NCBI GenBank assembly: GCA_038373885.1
Contig: JAWZYV010012338.1
Span: 186,001-250,000, forward strand
Length of the DNA: 64,000 nt
DNA from: Cheiracanthium punctorium
Taxonomy: Eukaryota > Arthropoda > Arachnida > Araneae > Cheiracanthiidae
Direction: 5' to 3'
In this document: positions 45,843-58,200 of the stretch, piece after piece
How the letters are laid out: every line of letters begins with the position of its first letter
Numbering within the stretch: the stretch's first letter is position 1
Notes under the pieces: model-generated
The model's database searches: none
Told to the model about the DNA's origin: nothing
Seen by the model: only the letters and a program-made list of their open reading frames with translations
Translations under genes and position numbers: made by a program

Positions 45843-46925
45843 AAATACGCACCAAGTGCTATATATTAAAAGCGTATCATAATTTTTGCATCCTCCCTAT
45901 TTTCTTCCGTATTCCATAAGGTTGGAAAGTGTATCATTATTCATGAGTGGCCAGTATTTTGCTTCCTTGTTTTATAAAACCCATCTTTGGAATCGAAATT
46001 TATCTTGAAATTGCCTACTAAAACTATTTTACAATCTTCGCCAAGTACATTACTACTTCACCGTTTTAAATATTGTTTCGAATGTGCATCATAATCCATG
46101 AGTTGAGTGTGCCATGTTTGTATTTCTTGGGTTGATTTCTACTTTAACGCCCCAACTCTCGCCAAGGGGGCGATCATTAAACATATACAGCAACCATGAC
46201 AATTTTTTCTATTTATGTGGCAATTGTAATTTAGAATTAAAATGGCGATTTGGAACAACCTGTAACTACAGCATTCCGTTACATTTTTATTTATTTTGGG
46301 TTGCCAATTAATGTAGTTTTAATAATTGTCTTAAAATTCCTTAACCAGTGCGTTTATCACTAATTTGCTCACTTTAGTTTTCATGTAGTTGTTTAGGGAA
46401 CGTTGAAACTTGTGCATAACTCCTAGAGACTCATGACTTCAAAGCTCGCCAAAGTGCGGGGAGTTTTTAGATTGGCGAAAGTAGGGGCGTTAAAATAGAA
46501 TCAACTCTTTCTTGAACCATAAAGCACATCTTTGGAATCCAAATCCATCTTAAAATCGCCTACTGATACTGTTTTAAAATCTTCGCCAGACATATTCGAA
46601 CTATAGGCATATTCCAACTACATCTCCTAGACATTTTAAATACTGTTTGGAATGAGCATCATAATCTATGAGTGTATCGTGTTTTCCTTCTTTGTTCTAT
46701 AAAACACTTCTTCGGAATAGAAATCTATATTAAAATCGCCTACCAAAACTGTTTAACAATTTTCGCCAGGCATAGTCAAACTATGATGTGCGCCGTATTT
46801 GTCTTCACTGTTCTATAAAACACTTCTTCGGAATTAAAATCTATATTTAAATCGCCTATTAAAACTATTTTACAATATTCGCCCGGCATTTTCCAACTAT
46901 ACTCAAAATATATTTATAATAAATT
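45843..46925 (+). repeat. Satellite-like block, unit ~120-190 bp, interrupted by a MITE
   Basis: Phrases 'gcatcataatccatgagt', 'ttctataaaacacttcttcgg', 'aaatcgcctactaaaactg' and 'acaatcttcgccaggcat' recur in this order about five times. The block resumes after the MITE at 46131-46505. Related blocks lie inverted at 49005-49380 and direct at 53876-54095. Confidence 0.75.
46131..46505. mobile_element. MITE with TTGATTTCTA..TTTAACGCCCC ends
   Basis: Left GTTGATTTCTACTTTAACGC and right GCGTTAAAATAGAATCAAC are inverted partners of about 22 bp. 'tttcttgg' and 'tttcttga' flank it, a possible 8-bp duplication. It interrupts the satellite-like block. A partial relative is at 14187-14310. Confidence 0.75.
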
Positions 46926-47117
46926 GTCGCGTTTGGCATCCAGTTTAGCGATCATTTATCAAAAATTGCAAACCTTGTGCGACTTTCAACATTTTATTAA
47001 CGCCTCCCCCCCTCCACGTTATCTTGGCAAACATATTTGAAAAGTGACTCGACTTGCTAATTGTACCAAAATCGTGTCTACACAAAAAGCAGGGTTGAAA
47101 TTAATAGCACTCTGGTG

Positions 47118-47121
<4 letters not shown>

Positions 47122-47153
<32 letters not shown>
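47122..47153 (+). repeat. A-run of about 32
   Basis: Uninterrupted A homopolymer. Its length may be unreliable in the assembly. Confidence 0.95.
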
Positions 47154-47156
<3 letters not shown>

Positions 47157-47434
47157 CAATTACTAAAATGTGCCCCCATTACTAATGAGGTAATGTCCCA
47201 AATTTCGGCTTTTCACCATACAGCATCTCGGGGGTTTACGGGGTCGTATACTAGGTCCACATGACGTATAACGCATGCAATGTTGAGCTGAGCGAATTTC
47301 GTGCTGTTACCTCTACCTGAAGTGGAATTTTTTAAGGTGATTATTCCTCGATGGCATGCCCAATTTCGTGTTTTCTTTTAAATGATCAGCATGACATCAC
47401 CTTGACCAATGTCATAGGTTTGATGAGCGCGCGG

Positions 47435-48030
47435 AGCGAGTCATTGAGAAATAGAATAATCTTCTAATATCTCCATTGAAAGTTAATGGCAGCAGGTTTT
47501 TCGGTGATTATTCCGAACCGCGTCCTCCGTGGTCAACTCGATTGGTTTAGTTTCAGATTTATACTTTGCCACCATTGGTACCTAAAACCAATGACCGATT
47601 TCGGATTTTCTTTTTCTTTTTTTTTTTTTTTTAAGTGATCAGCACATCGTGACCACTTAAAACCACTTTCGGATTTTCTTAATGGCAGCAGGGTTTTCGG
47701 TGATTATTCCGAACCGCGTCCTCCGTGGTCAACTCGATTGGTTTGATTTCAGATTTATACTTTGCCACCATTGGTACCTATAACCACCGACCGATTTCGG
47801 ATTTTCTTTTTTTTTTTTTTTAGTGATCAGCATCATGACCTTGACCAATGTCATTTCGACGAGCGCGCGGAGCGAGTAATTGAGAAATAGAATAATTCTA
47901 ATATCTCCATTGAAAGTTAACGGCAGCAGATTTTTCGGGGATTATTCCTTCGTGGTCAACCCGATTGGTCTGATTTCAGACTTATACCTTGCCACCATTG
48001 GTACCTATAACCATGCCAAACCTCAACTCA
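47435..48030 (+). repeat. Three-copy tandem repeat, unit ~200 bp
   Basis: Phrases 'ggcagcaggtttttcggtgattattcc', 'gtggtcaactcgattggtt' and 'tttgccaccattggtacct' recur three times. 'gcgcgcggagcgagt' precedes the first and third copies. Small ORFs here are by-products. Confidence 0.88.
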
Positions 48031-48533
48031 ATCGGTTTAGGAGGAGAAGCGTTGCATTGAAATGCCTGAGTGTAGTATAAAAGCTTTCGCTCACCTCGCT
48101 CAGCCCAAAAAAATTTAAAAAGGGTAATTTTTTAAAAGTTAGCGAGATGAATTTTTTTGTTAACGGAGTCTTATTTTTAACATTTTTCGATTTACATTGC
48201 CCACTTATTTCTAATAGATAGAAAATTAAAGCCCCTTTTTGGGACACCGTATATGATACCTATCGGAAATTTTACTCAAACAGATTTTTGCCTACATTTA
48301 CAACCGTGTAAAAATGCTTTTTTCTCAAAGGCTAAATTAAACGTCATCAAGGTCATCTGAGCAGAAAATTGTTTCATCCGGTATCGTGTCATTTTGAATC
48401 GATCTCCCGAAAGAATAAGATTTATTTGTAATCGAATATTTACTAAGGCTTTTGTTCGCCCAAATAAGGATGCGCATAACAAGGTAAATTCGCACTTTTA
48501 ATTATTTCGACCTTAAGGTTATATGTAATACTG

Positions 48534-48535
<2 letters not shown>

Positions 48536-48571
<36 letters not shown>
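48536..48571 (+). repeat. (ATT)n microsatellite
   Basis: About eleven uninterrupted ATT units. Confidence 0.95.
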
Positions 48572-48573
<2 letters not shown>

Positions 48574-48855
48574 AGCAATCTAATGTTTCCGAAATGTTAT
48601 CTAATAGAAATGACTGTTTTTATTTTTCTTTTCTTTTCCTTCTTGCCTTTTCCTTTTCTTTTTAGCATTAGGGTGCTACTTCGTTCAGTCCCAGATTTTT
48701 GTCTACGCGACTTTGTCGACATGGTTTGTAGACATGAACTGTCACGGTGAAGATCTTTTGAAATGTGTTTGCCAAATAACACGGAGGTGAGGGATTGGGA
48801 AATTAAAATCTTGAAAGTCGCACACGTTTTGCAATTTTTGATAACTGATTGCCAA

Positions 48856-48933
48856 CCCTACTAGCAATTTTGCTCTGGCAACCACCGGCCACGTAGCCAG
48901 CCGATGATGGCCCGAGCAAAATTGCTAGTAGGG
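48856..48933. repeat. Perfect hairpin, 20-bp stem
   Basis: CCCTACTAGCAATTTTGCTC at 48856-48875 is exactly inverted at 48914-48933, with a GC-richer 38-base loop. It may be a tiny MITE or a foldback remnant. Confidence 0.8.
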
Positions 48934-49004
48934 AAGTTTTCTGCCAAAAAATAACTTCAAAACGGAACTTGGCGATGTCTTCCGACTTTGGCTAGAAACT
49001 AGGA

Positions 49005-49380
49005 AATTATAGTGAAAATGTGCCTGGAGAAGATTGTAAAATAGTGTTAGTAGGCGATTTTAAAATAGATTTCAATTCCAAATATGTGTTTTATGGAATA
49101 AGAAAGACAAACACGGCACACTCGTGGATTATGATGCACATTCCAAATAGTATTTAAAACGGTGAAGTACAGTTAGACTATGCTTGGCGAAGATTTTAAA
49201 ACAGTTTTACCAGGCGATTTTTAGATAGATTTCAATTCCAAATATGCGTTTAATGGAACAAGGCAGAAAAATACGGCACATTCATGAATAATGATACACG
49301 TTCCAACTTAATGGAATAAGGAAAGAAAATAGGGAAGACGCATGGATTATGATACGCTTTTAATATATAGCACTTAAGAG
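49005..49380 (-). repeat. Satellite-like block, inverted relative of 45843-46925
   Basis: It contains the reverse complements of the same phrases ('gtaggcgattttaaaatagatttcaattcc', 'cacggcacactcgtggattatgatgcac') about twice and ends in 'cgcttttaatatatagcactt'. Confidence 0.75.
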
Positions 49381-49584
49381 AAACATTCAAAGAACCATTT
49401 TAGGAAGCAACATTAGTCAAGGAGAGCCTTCGAAATTGCGTCTTTTTCACGATGAGAACGAACAGGTTAAATATGGGTTCAAAAGTGGGTTTAAGTATGT
49501 CAAGAGGAGGGCAATCTCTCCATAGCCTGGTAATACAAAAGTTAGTGGGGTTCGAGTCCTTCCAATTAGATATGCATTTATATA

Positions 49585-49925
49585 TTATTGTCACTGAAGT
49601 GTGTAGGTCCCGGTTTCGTACCCATCGCGCGACCATCGATCTAATGGTCAAGGGCGGCCCGATACGGTAAGCAAGGTATGTCTCGCATCGGGGCGCCATC
49701 ATTGAAGGTGCGCAATTTTGAACTTAAAAACTGAGAAAATCATGATCTAGAGCATAACATGTGCCGCCTTTTTTATGTTTGCTGAGGGGCGCCACGTACC
49801 CTAGGGCCGGCTCTGCTAATGGTCTGGAATTTTGGGCGGTTTTCTCCAGGTGTAACGTGAATACGGGTTAGATCCCCTTAAAAAGTCCCCTGCCAAGGCA
49901 CACTTTCCTAGGCGGATAGCCATCG
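49585..49925 (+). mobile_element. SINE family A copy, split by a hAT MITE
   Basis: The left part (GTGTGTAGGTCCCGGTTTCG to CGATCTAATGGT) matches the box-B side of the SINE head. The right part, from 49824 (CTGGAATTTTGGGCGGTTTT), matches the body. The two join exactly at the MITE target site. The SINE's tail overlaps the start of a tandem duplication. Confidence 0.82.
49649..49815. mobile_element. hAT MITE (167 bp) inside a SINE
   Basis: It starts CAAGGGCGGCCCGATACGG and ends CCCTAGGGCCGGCTCTG. CTAATGGT flanks it exactly on both sides (49641-49648, 49816-49823). The uninterrupted SINE sequence at 1490-1708 shows the pre-insertion state. Confidence 0.93.
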
Positions 49926-50116
49926 ATGTTAATACATAATATATATGCTACATTCATATAAAAATAATAAAACAATAGCTAATGGTTGAAAAACCTCACA
50001 CCTTCGAGAGGCACACTTTCCTAGGCGGATAGCCATCGATGTTAATACATAATATATATGCTACATTCATATAAAAATAATAAAACAATAGCTAATGGTT
50101 GAAAAACCTCACACTC
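49896..50116 (+). repeat. Near-perfect tandem duplication, period 113 bp
   Basis: About 106 bases from AGGCACACTTTCCTAGGCGG to AAAAACCTCACAC are repeated without visible difference. The two copies are separated by a few bases ('cttcgag'). Either it is very recent or it is an assembly artefact. Confidence 0.92.
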
Positions 50117-50119
50117 CAC

Positions 50120-51440
50120 AAAATAATTTTGGAAGCTTTATCCTTATGTTTGTCTTTTTATTTTGCTTTGTATATTACAGAAATTCAAAATAGGTTACCA
50201 CAGAAACTATTTTATCGACTTCTGTAAAATCAATTACATCATTTAATGAATCGCATATCTTAAAGAAATTTCAAATTTCCATGCATATATATTATCCAAT
50301 AATTCAAGGCTAATATATTCCAGCTATTTGCAATAAATTCCTTAATTCTTACCCATAATATGTCCGTTCACATCAAGAGCTGGTCATTACACGAATTTTT
50401 CTAAAAATGTAATAGCCCATTATTACACATGAATTGCTATTTTTCTTCCATTAAAAACGAATGCTTTTACGTAAATGACAGTTTCATACATGTTATTCAT
50501 GAAGATAAATAAGTCAATTCAGATGTAAATAGTTAATAAAAAAAAAGCTAATTTGACATTTTATTACAATAGTATGTGGATATACGGTCCATTTGCACTA
50601 GCTATACAGTTTTTTCTCATGTTTTAAAATACCTTGATTTGAATATTAATGCTAAGACTGCGCTCTTTCCCATGTGTATTGTGTATACATAATCTGACCA
50701 CTTATTTATTTTCCTCAAAAGGAGCATCTACTACTATCCCTAGCTTTTAGATAACATGTTTTTTTCTTCAAGATAGGTCATCTAATTTTTAGGTAACAGT
50801 AAGTGTATTCAAGAGGAAAAAAAGATTGTCCATTTTAAAATACGAAGCAGCACGATTTCTGAAAAATTTACTTTCATAAATACAACAATGGCTTCAAGAC
50901 TTCCAGCTATGAATTTTTCCCTCGTCCGTAACTTATCGGTAAGGGAAAATACTCTTTCAATTGTAGTAAAGTTTATTAAATATCTATAAATAAAAGCTTT
51001 TGTTGCTTCTAATGCCCTCTGGCTAACTGCGTAGCAGAGCCAGATCCCCCATACAGGAGGGCGATTTGCAATATGGGAGCGGCTTCCAATCAACCGAGCC
51101 CCAGTGAGAGGAAGACAGACTTAGCTCGGGGTCTCTCTAATTTTGAACCCCTTGCAGATGAGAGACCAGCACCTGGATTAGCACTCCCAGGACATCTTTT
51201 GAACATGGAGGACATTAGATTCACGACCGATTTTACGTGCACCAGCTCCATTTAGTGTACACGGTCCCACAGCAGTCCAAGCGTGAGAGTTTGTCAATTG
51301 GGTTGTCAATTGTCACCTTCCAATTGGTGACCAAGATCGGCGCTGTTTCACTTTAGGGTTTTTTATAGGAACCAAACATAAACGGACCGGGCCAATGCGA
51401 TAGATAATCAAATACTGAGGTGCTACCGTCGGATGATTTT
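50120..51440. other. Gene-free stretch upstream of a SINE
   Basis: AT-rich up to about 51000, then a GC-richer, SINE-like patch at 51030-51260 without a clear tRNA-like head. No gene recognised. Confidence 0.4.
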
Positions 51441-51444
51441 TAGA

Positions 51445-51700
51445 TTTTAACTGAACACTGCCGCAACGGCCCACGTGAGGCTATCCACGCCTTCACGACC
51501 AAGGGCTCTGGGATGCGTAAGCCAAGTGATCAGCCTGACGCGGCGCCCTCAGTGTTTAGTCCCCAAGCAAGCTTGGGAATCATTTAATTTACCCACTGAA
51601 GGGATGAAAGGCCGAGTCAACCTTGCCCAGCCCATGAATCGAACATCGGACCTGTGGCACAGCAGCAAAATGTGCTAACTATTGCATCACTGGCCTATTA
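51445..51700 (-). mobile_element. tRNA-derived SINE (family B)
   Basis: The minus strand reads GGCCAGTGATGCAATAGTTA (box-A-like), then GGTCCGATGTTCGATTCATG (box-B-like), then a body ending near CGTTGCGGCAGTGTTCAGTT. It is unlike family A outside the tRNA-like boxes. It lies 530 bp upstream of the channel gene's first coding exon. Confidence 0.7.
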
Positions 51701-52232
51701 TCAGATCTCTCGAGAACTTTTTCTGAATTGCTCCGTTTTTTCTAGAAACGGGACAAAAAGCAGTGCCTGAAGGCAATGTGCCAGGATACCTGAAAGCGGG
51801 ACATTAAGTCACATCATGTATACCCATTATTTGGATATTTCTAAAAAGTGAAGGTAAAAAAGTCTATGTACTGCAGTACATGGATTTTGAAAGTAATATT
51901 ACCCTTACAGCACATACGGGTTCTCTGAACGTCTTTAAACGTCCGAAAAAGTGCTCTGAACGTTAATAGACGTTTAGAGAACCTTTGCGTGCTGTATGGG
52001 TTATTATTATGAAAGCATGTAAGTATATTAGTATGTAGTATAGTAAGTAGAAGAATAATTGTGTAGTAAGTATATTAGTATGTAAATATGTAGTATATTA
52101 TCATGAAAGTATGTGATTTATTCGTCTTGATCAAGCATAACTATGGTTTCTTTTCGCATAATTCATCAAAAAATATAGCAATGAAGTATGCTTCATTTCT
52201 CTCATGTTTCTTTGCAGGTATGTCTTAAATAA

Positions 52233-55200
52233 ATGAAGAAGAATACCTTGTTATGGAGAGCCAGAGCCCGCTTGCTGTTCAGGGTTCTTTTGGCCGTCGG
52301 ATTCACCATCCAGAGTTATACCTTTTTGAAAATGTACCTGCTCTATCCCTCCATGCTGCAGCTTGACGTCGATCAACCCAATGAAGTTGATATTCCAGCT
52401 TTCACCGTTTGCAACCTCAACGAGTAAGTAGAAGAGAGTTGAGAGGGATGGGACGTTTTTGCTCAAAGATATTTCTTTGGAATTATCGTTCATTGGTACA
52501 ACATTTAAAGTCCCGAAATAATATCTTGAAACTTTTTAACATACTTTTAAAAAATTGATGGTAATTATTAAAATATCAGTTTTAACAGACAAATTAAAAT
52601 TGGTAGTTATGCAACTAGTTATTAATGAGTATATTTATTGTATGCATTTTATCTCACATTATGTATTGAAAAATCCAAATTAAACGAATATGTCTCTGGG
52701 TGTGCCGATTTCAGGTGGTGATTGGTCCCTCATCTGTAATTGGTTCAAAATTAGGAACCAACAGGCAGAAGTGTAACCCCCTCGGGGGCAATGGCACCTA
52801 TTTTCATGGATAGTTCAAATCGTCTATCTATGGACACGAGAACAAAAACAAATGTATATGCCTATGTGACTAGTTCCACGTACCATCTTCAGTGAGTGCA
52901 TTTTGCAATATCTTCAAGATCATCGGTGGAACAGCCAGCTTCTTGTGGGAAGATTTACTTTTCCTTCATAAAAATATCTTAAAGCGCTTCATATCTACTT
53001 GTCAGTACTTAACTCTTTCGATCAGGCATGCAGACAGCAAAAACTTCCGGGGAGGGCCCAAAACGTGTAAGAAAAAAGACTTGATTATTGCATCCAATTA
53101 AGAAAATAGGTATTTCGGAAGGGTGAGCAGAACCATGTGGCCAACTCACCTGGCTACGTCCCTGCTTTTGGCATAGTGCTTAACAGATCTTTTAGTTAAA
53201 AAACTTAGCTAGAACAAAATTATTTAAGCATATTTTTGGTTTATGTGTTCTTCAACCTGTCTCTTGTACATTTCCATGCACACTTGCATCTAGTACTATC
53301 GAACAGCAGGGATTGCCCTGGCTTTTTTAAAACTTTTGACAACCATTCACCAAATTTGATTTTGTCGGACTTCATCAAGAAGTACAACCGCCAATATTTT
53401 CGCCAAAAAGGATTTTCATTCGCCAAACTAATTTTACCTTATCAATTTGTAACGTTGGCAATCGACAGCAGAACCCCTGGCGAAGAGAAATAATTCTACT
53501 TCCTACTAACTGTAAAATGCTCTCTCTCTCTTGATGTCAATTCTCTGTTTACTAATCTTTCAATACGCAGGGTAATTGATTGTTTGGAAAAGAGTTGAGT
53601 AATTGACTTGAACTGGCCTTTATTATAAATACTGACTCTACATTTATTTCTTACATTTCCAGGATCAGAGCCTCACGCTTTTGTGAAAAATACCCTCATA
53701 AATGCGGCAATCCAGAAACGGTACCAGATTTTTGTGATAAGTTCCCAGAATTCTGTAAGCTTATTAACGACAGCTCAAAACAGGTAAGAAACCAATTAAT
53801 TTTTAGCGAAATGATGATGTGAGTATGTCATTAATGAAAGAAAGAAAGAAAAAAATAATTTAAAAAATATGGAGCACTTCCATATTTTAAACACGCACTA
53901 AAGTACTATATATTAAAAGCGTATCATAATTCATGCGTCGTCCCTATTTTTATTACTTATTCCAATAAGTTGAAAAGTGTATCATTATTCATGAGTGTGC
54001 CGTATTTTTCTCTCTTGTTCCATAAAACGCATCTTTGGAATTGAAACCTATCTAAAAATCGCCTGCTAAAACTGTTTTACGATCTTCGCCACTAAAAAAT
54101 CGATTTCATATAAATTGTTCTTCCTATCAGGTTGTAACGAAAGTTTTCCGCCAGATTTGCTTGAGTCAGCTCACGCAGTACCCAGCTATTGACCTTATAT
54201 GTCAAGTTTATGCGATGCTTAGCGCGACTAATGGACATGGCACTAAAGTCTAACTCTTTTAGATAGCTCTCGTGGATGAATATTTTATCTTCTTCCACAA
54301 ATTCTCGTAGGCGGGCCTCATCAGCATCAGTAGTCTGGTCAGAGCGCTCTGCTTCTTTAATATCCTAGTCCTCGTTTTTGAACTTTCGGTACCAAATCTT
54401 CACAGTGTCATATGATACAACAGTAGTACCTTAAGCTGTACACATGATTCAGTGTCATTCTGTAGCTGACTTTTTGCGACAGAACTGAGAGTAAATGATG
54501 GATCAATCTGGTAGCGTGGTAGTTCCATTTCAGACACCTTATACTTAATCATAACGATATTGTTTTACGGATTTCACAACACAGTGCTCTAAAACAAGTC
54601 TTTTCTTTCAAATAACAAAAATCGTTTTACAAAATATTGGCAAAGACACCAACGTGAACTGCTTGTGCAGGCAATACTTGGAGTGGCGGAAAACTTTCGT
54701 TACAACCTAATAAAAAGTGAATCGTGGTATTTAATGGTAACTCCTTTTGAGTTATGTTGCGTTTTGAAAAGCTATTTAGTAATTCATGAACTGGATTACA
54801 GTCGAATACTTTTTTAAAAGGTAAACATTGCACTGAACTTATAAAATGCTCTAAGGCATCTCTTCCTTTGCGACCACATGCCTCTTGCATAGACAATCGG
54901 GATCACCAAGAACAGTCCGTACTGCACTGTAATGCACTGTCTACCAATAAGTATTTGGACACCTATGCAAATGACGATATCTGCGGTCCTGAGGTACGTC
55001 ACGGCCTCCGCCGGTATATATCGTGTAGGCAACAGCATCGGCATTAGTCGCATGCAAGATGCTGCGCAGTTCGGAGCTCTCTGATTTCGAGAAAGGTATA
55101 ATTATCGGATATCACAAATGTGCCGATCCTTAAGGGACATATCTAGCGATCTGAAGTACCCAAAATTGACAGTGGCCTATGTGATTAAGAAGTGGAAGGT

Positions 55201-58200
55201 GAGCGGGGATTGTCGGAATGTGCCCCGAGTCGGCAGACCAACGAAACTGGGAGACCGACGAGTGCTGTCCAGAAAAATTCGGAAGAACCGCACCCAACCG
55301 ATGGCCCTCATTCGCGAAGAGTTTCAACAGACATCCGGGAGTACTGTTTCAATTAATACCATCCGTAAGGAAGCACATCTGCTTGGTTTTCATGGTCGTG
55401 CTGCTGCCCATAAGCCTTTGATCACAAAGTCCAACCGCGCTGCTCGGTTAATGTGGTGCAAAGCACATCGAAATTGGACCGTAGATCAGTGGAAACTTGT
55501 TCTTTGGAGCGACGAATCAAGGTTCACCCTTTACCGTTCGAATGGCAGGGTCTGGGTCTGGCGTCTGCCTGGAGAACGTCTCCTGCCAGAATGCATTGTG
55601 CCAACAGTCAAGTTCGGCGGAGGTGGAATTATGGTATGGGGTTTTTTCTCCTGGTATATATGTGGACTGGGACCCTTAGTCCCCATTCATAGTACGCTCA
55701 ACGCCGATGCCTACTGCACTATTTTGGATGGCAATGTCCTTCCTACGTTGTGGCAGTTTTACGGGTTGGACCCCTGTTACTTTCAGGACGACAATGCCAG
55801 TTGTCACGTTTCGAGGTTAACCAAGGCTTGGTATGGTGCCAAGGGAGTTCATCGAATGGACTGGCCTGCCCTGAGCCCAGACCAGAACCCTATCGAGAAC
55901 CTCTGGGACGAGTTGGATCGCCGAATTAAGGGGTGCACTACCCGTCCAAAATCGGTGAAGGTACTTCTATGTCTACTCCAAGCCGAGTGGAAGACAATAC
56001 CACTAGCTGTAATACAAAGACTTGTGAAAAGTATGCCCCGGAGGGTTCACGCTGTAATCGCCGCTCGTGGAGGCTCTACCAACTATTGATTTGGAATATA
56101 GTTTTTCTTTTCTATCACAGGTGTCCAAATACTTATTGGTAGACAGTGTATAATAGTGCATTATTGAATATGTGTGTATTGTCAAGATCTGACGATTAAG
56201 AGACAGATGCTTAATTATGTTTTATGTTCAAAAAGAGTGTTTAGTTAAATACCACTCTTTTTAATAATTTTCAGCTCCCTGCTGGTCCTATTGATATGTT
56301 TACTAACCTGTCTCGCTATGAACAGCAGATATTTGGCCATCAGTGGGAAAATTTGGTAGTTAACTGCACGGTCCACATCGACGATGATATAAAACTTTGC
56401 AGGTGAGGCTTTTTTCATATTTTAAAGCAAATGTAAAGCAAGCTTTAATGACCCATGTATGAAGTGTGTATTATCAAATATAGCTAAAGCTATTGCAATT
56501 AAACCGTCTTCGCTTGTGATATCTAATTTTTGCATCAAAACCTATTAGCCTTTTTGAGTTTTCAACGCAATTTTACACGAATGACATCAAAAAAAGATTG
56601 ACTTTACTTGCGATTTGAAAACGATACGCTGAGAATAATCCCGCACACCGGAATCCTGAAAGGTTCAGCAAACACCTCTTCAAGGAGTTCAAAAAGCGAG
56701 GAGCTATACGAAACTCCAAAATTATATATTTTACGAGTGGGAAAAGTGGTCTGATCTAACCAGAAAAAAGAGGATGATATTCTTAATAAATCGGACTCCG
56801 ATATAAGAGGCTCACACAGAGTGCAAAATGCAATGTGCAGAGTGCAAATGCAAGTCCTCCTGTTCTACATTTTCGGAACCTTTCCAATATCGAATTTCGA
56901 TGTTTCCTTCCCTAGATGTTCTCTCCATGAGTTTGATGGTAGGTTCCGAGTATGGGCATGCCAACTATTAAGAAATACCAACTTCGGTTAAAAGAGCTAC
57001 CATTTTGTAAGCATATTCCCCTTCAAAGGTTTCAGCCAGATTCAGGCACTGCCTGAAAGACTATATGCGGTCGTCCTCGTTAAAAGAGACGAAACCGATA
57101 CTAAAAGCAACTAACAGGATGTTCTTAATAGTGTGGCTTCTCATTTTATAACCCATCAGCACGACTGTTTTCTCTATTGTTAGTATATCGTGGATGTAAG
57201 ACTGTTCCGTGCTTGAAAGATTAAAGCGTTGTTAAAGCTGGAGTTATTTTAATATTTGAAGTACTTTTTATGTTCCAGTGCGTCCAGCTTTCCAGTGTCT
57301 CAGATTATCTCATTGAATTTTCCAGCGGCTCACCGATCTTGGTTCCGGCACTGAGCCACTCCAACCGAGTTCCATACAACTGCTTCATGATGAATTCGCT
57401 GTATGAAAAACCGCACGCTAAACCTGAACAAGTGCCTTTGTCAGCAGGTAATACATCACCCAATTTATATTTATGCATTGACAATCATTATTATTTAAGT
57501 ATTTGGACGCATTGATGAAACTCTTCAGAAAATGTTATAAATTGCTTTAAAAATATCGAACAAATTTATAGCTTAAATATTCAAAACATTATCAGAACCT
57601 AAATTATGACGTGAAGTTTCACTTCAACCGTCCCTGTACCATGATCTCTCTCGAATGCTTTTCGGATGCCTTTTAATCCCTGTATGATTCATACTGTGGA
57701 CTCCATGGCTTCCTGAGATGCCAAGTCCAGGCTGTCCGAAAACCAGTTTCTCCTATGGGATTTTGCGTACGAGCAAAGTTTCATTCCTTGGCTGATTTGA
57801 CGCTAGTACTTGACCCTAGTGTACCTGACCTACTTTGGCATTAGTACCTGACTTCAGTGTTTCCAACTCTGCCGGATAAAAAAAATCTTGGGAAACTGCC
57901 AATATTTCCAGAAAGATGCCAAGTATTTTGTAAATCGGAAATGGAAGTCCAAATGACTCAAAAAAGCAGCACAAGCACTTGAAAGTAAACGCCAAAGAAA
58001 TTTATGTTTTTTCCTCAGCTTGAAAACATTTTTAGCCATTTATGGCTACTTTTAACTTCGATTTGAGTCACTTTTTCTCCGTCAGAGTTGGCAACACTAA
58101 TAGGGTCAGGTACTAGAGATAAATCGGCGAAGGGGCAAAACTTTGCTAGTACGCAAAACGGAGCTTTTCGGACAGCCTGTACTTGAGATTCTAGGGAGCC

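Larger units (their letters stand above)
45599..48253. mobile_element. TIR element with GTGTCCCAAAAAG ends (~2.65 kb)
   Basis: The left end (TATACAGAGTGTCCCAAAAA, then GGGCTTTAATACTCTTTATC) has an inverted partner on the right (about 48090-48253). Similarity spans about 150 bp, including 'ctattagagataagtgggca'. No transposase was recognised between them. The interior is filled with satellite-like blocks, a MITE and a three-copy tandem repeat. A TA target site is possible but not proven. Confidence 0.65.

Noticed and set aside
57279..57295. Alternative acceptor at 57278/57279 for channel exon 4
   Set aside because: Combined with the phase-2 donor at 56402 it gives a stop within about 25 codons; the AG at 57294-57295 keeps the family-like frame.
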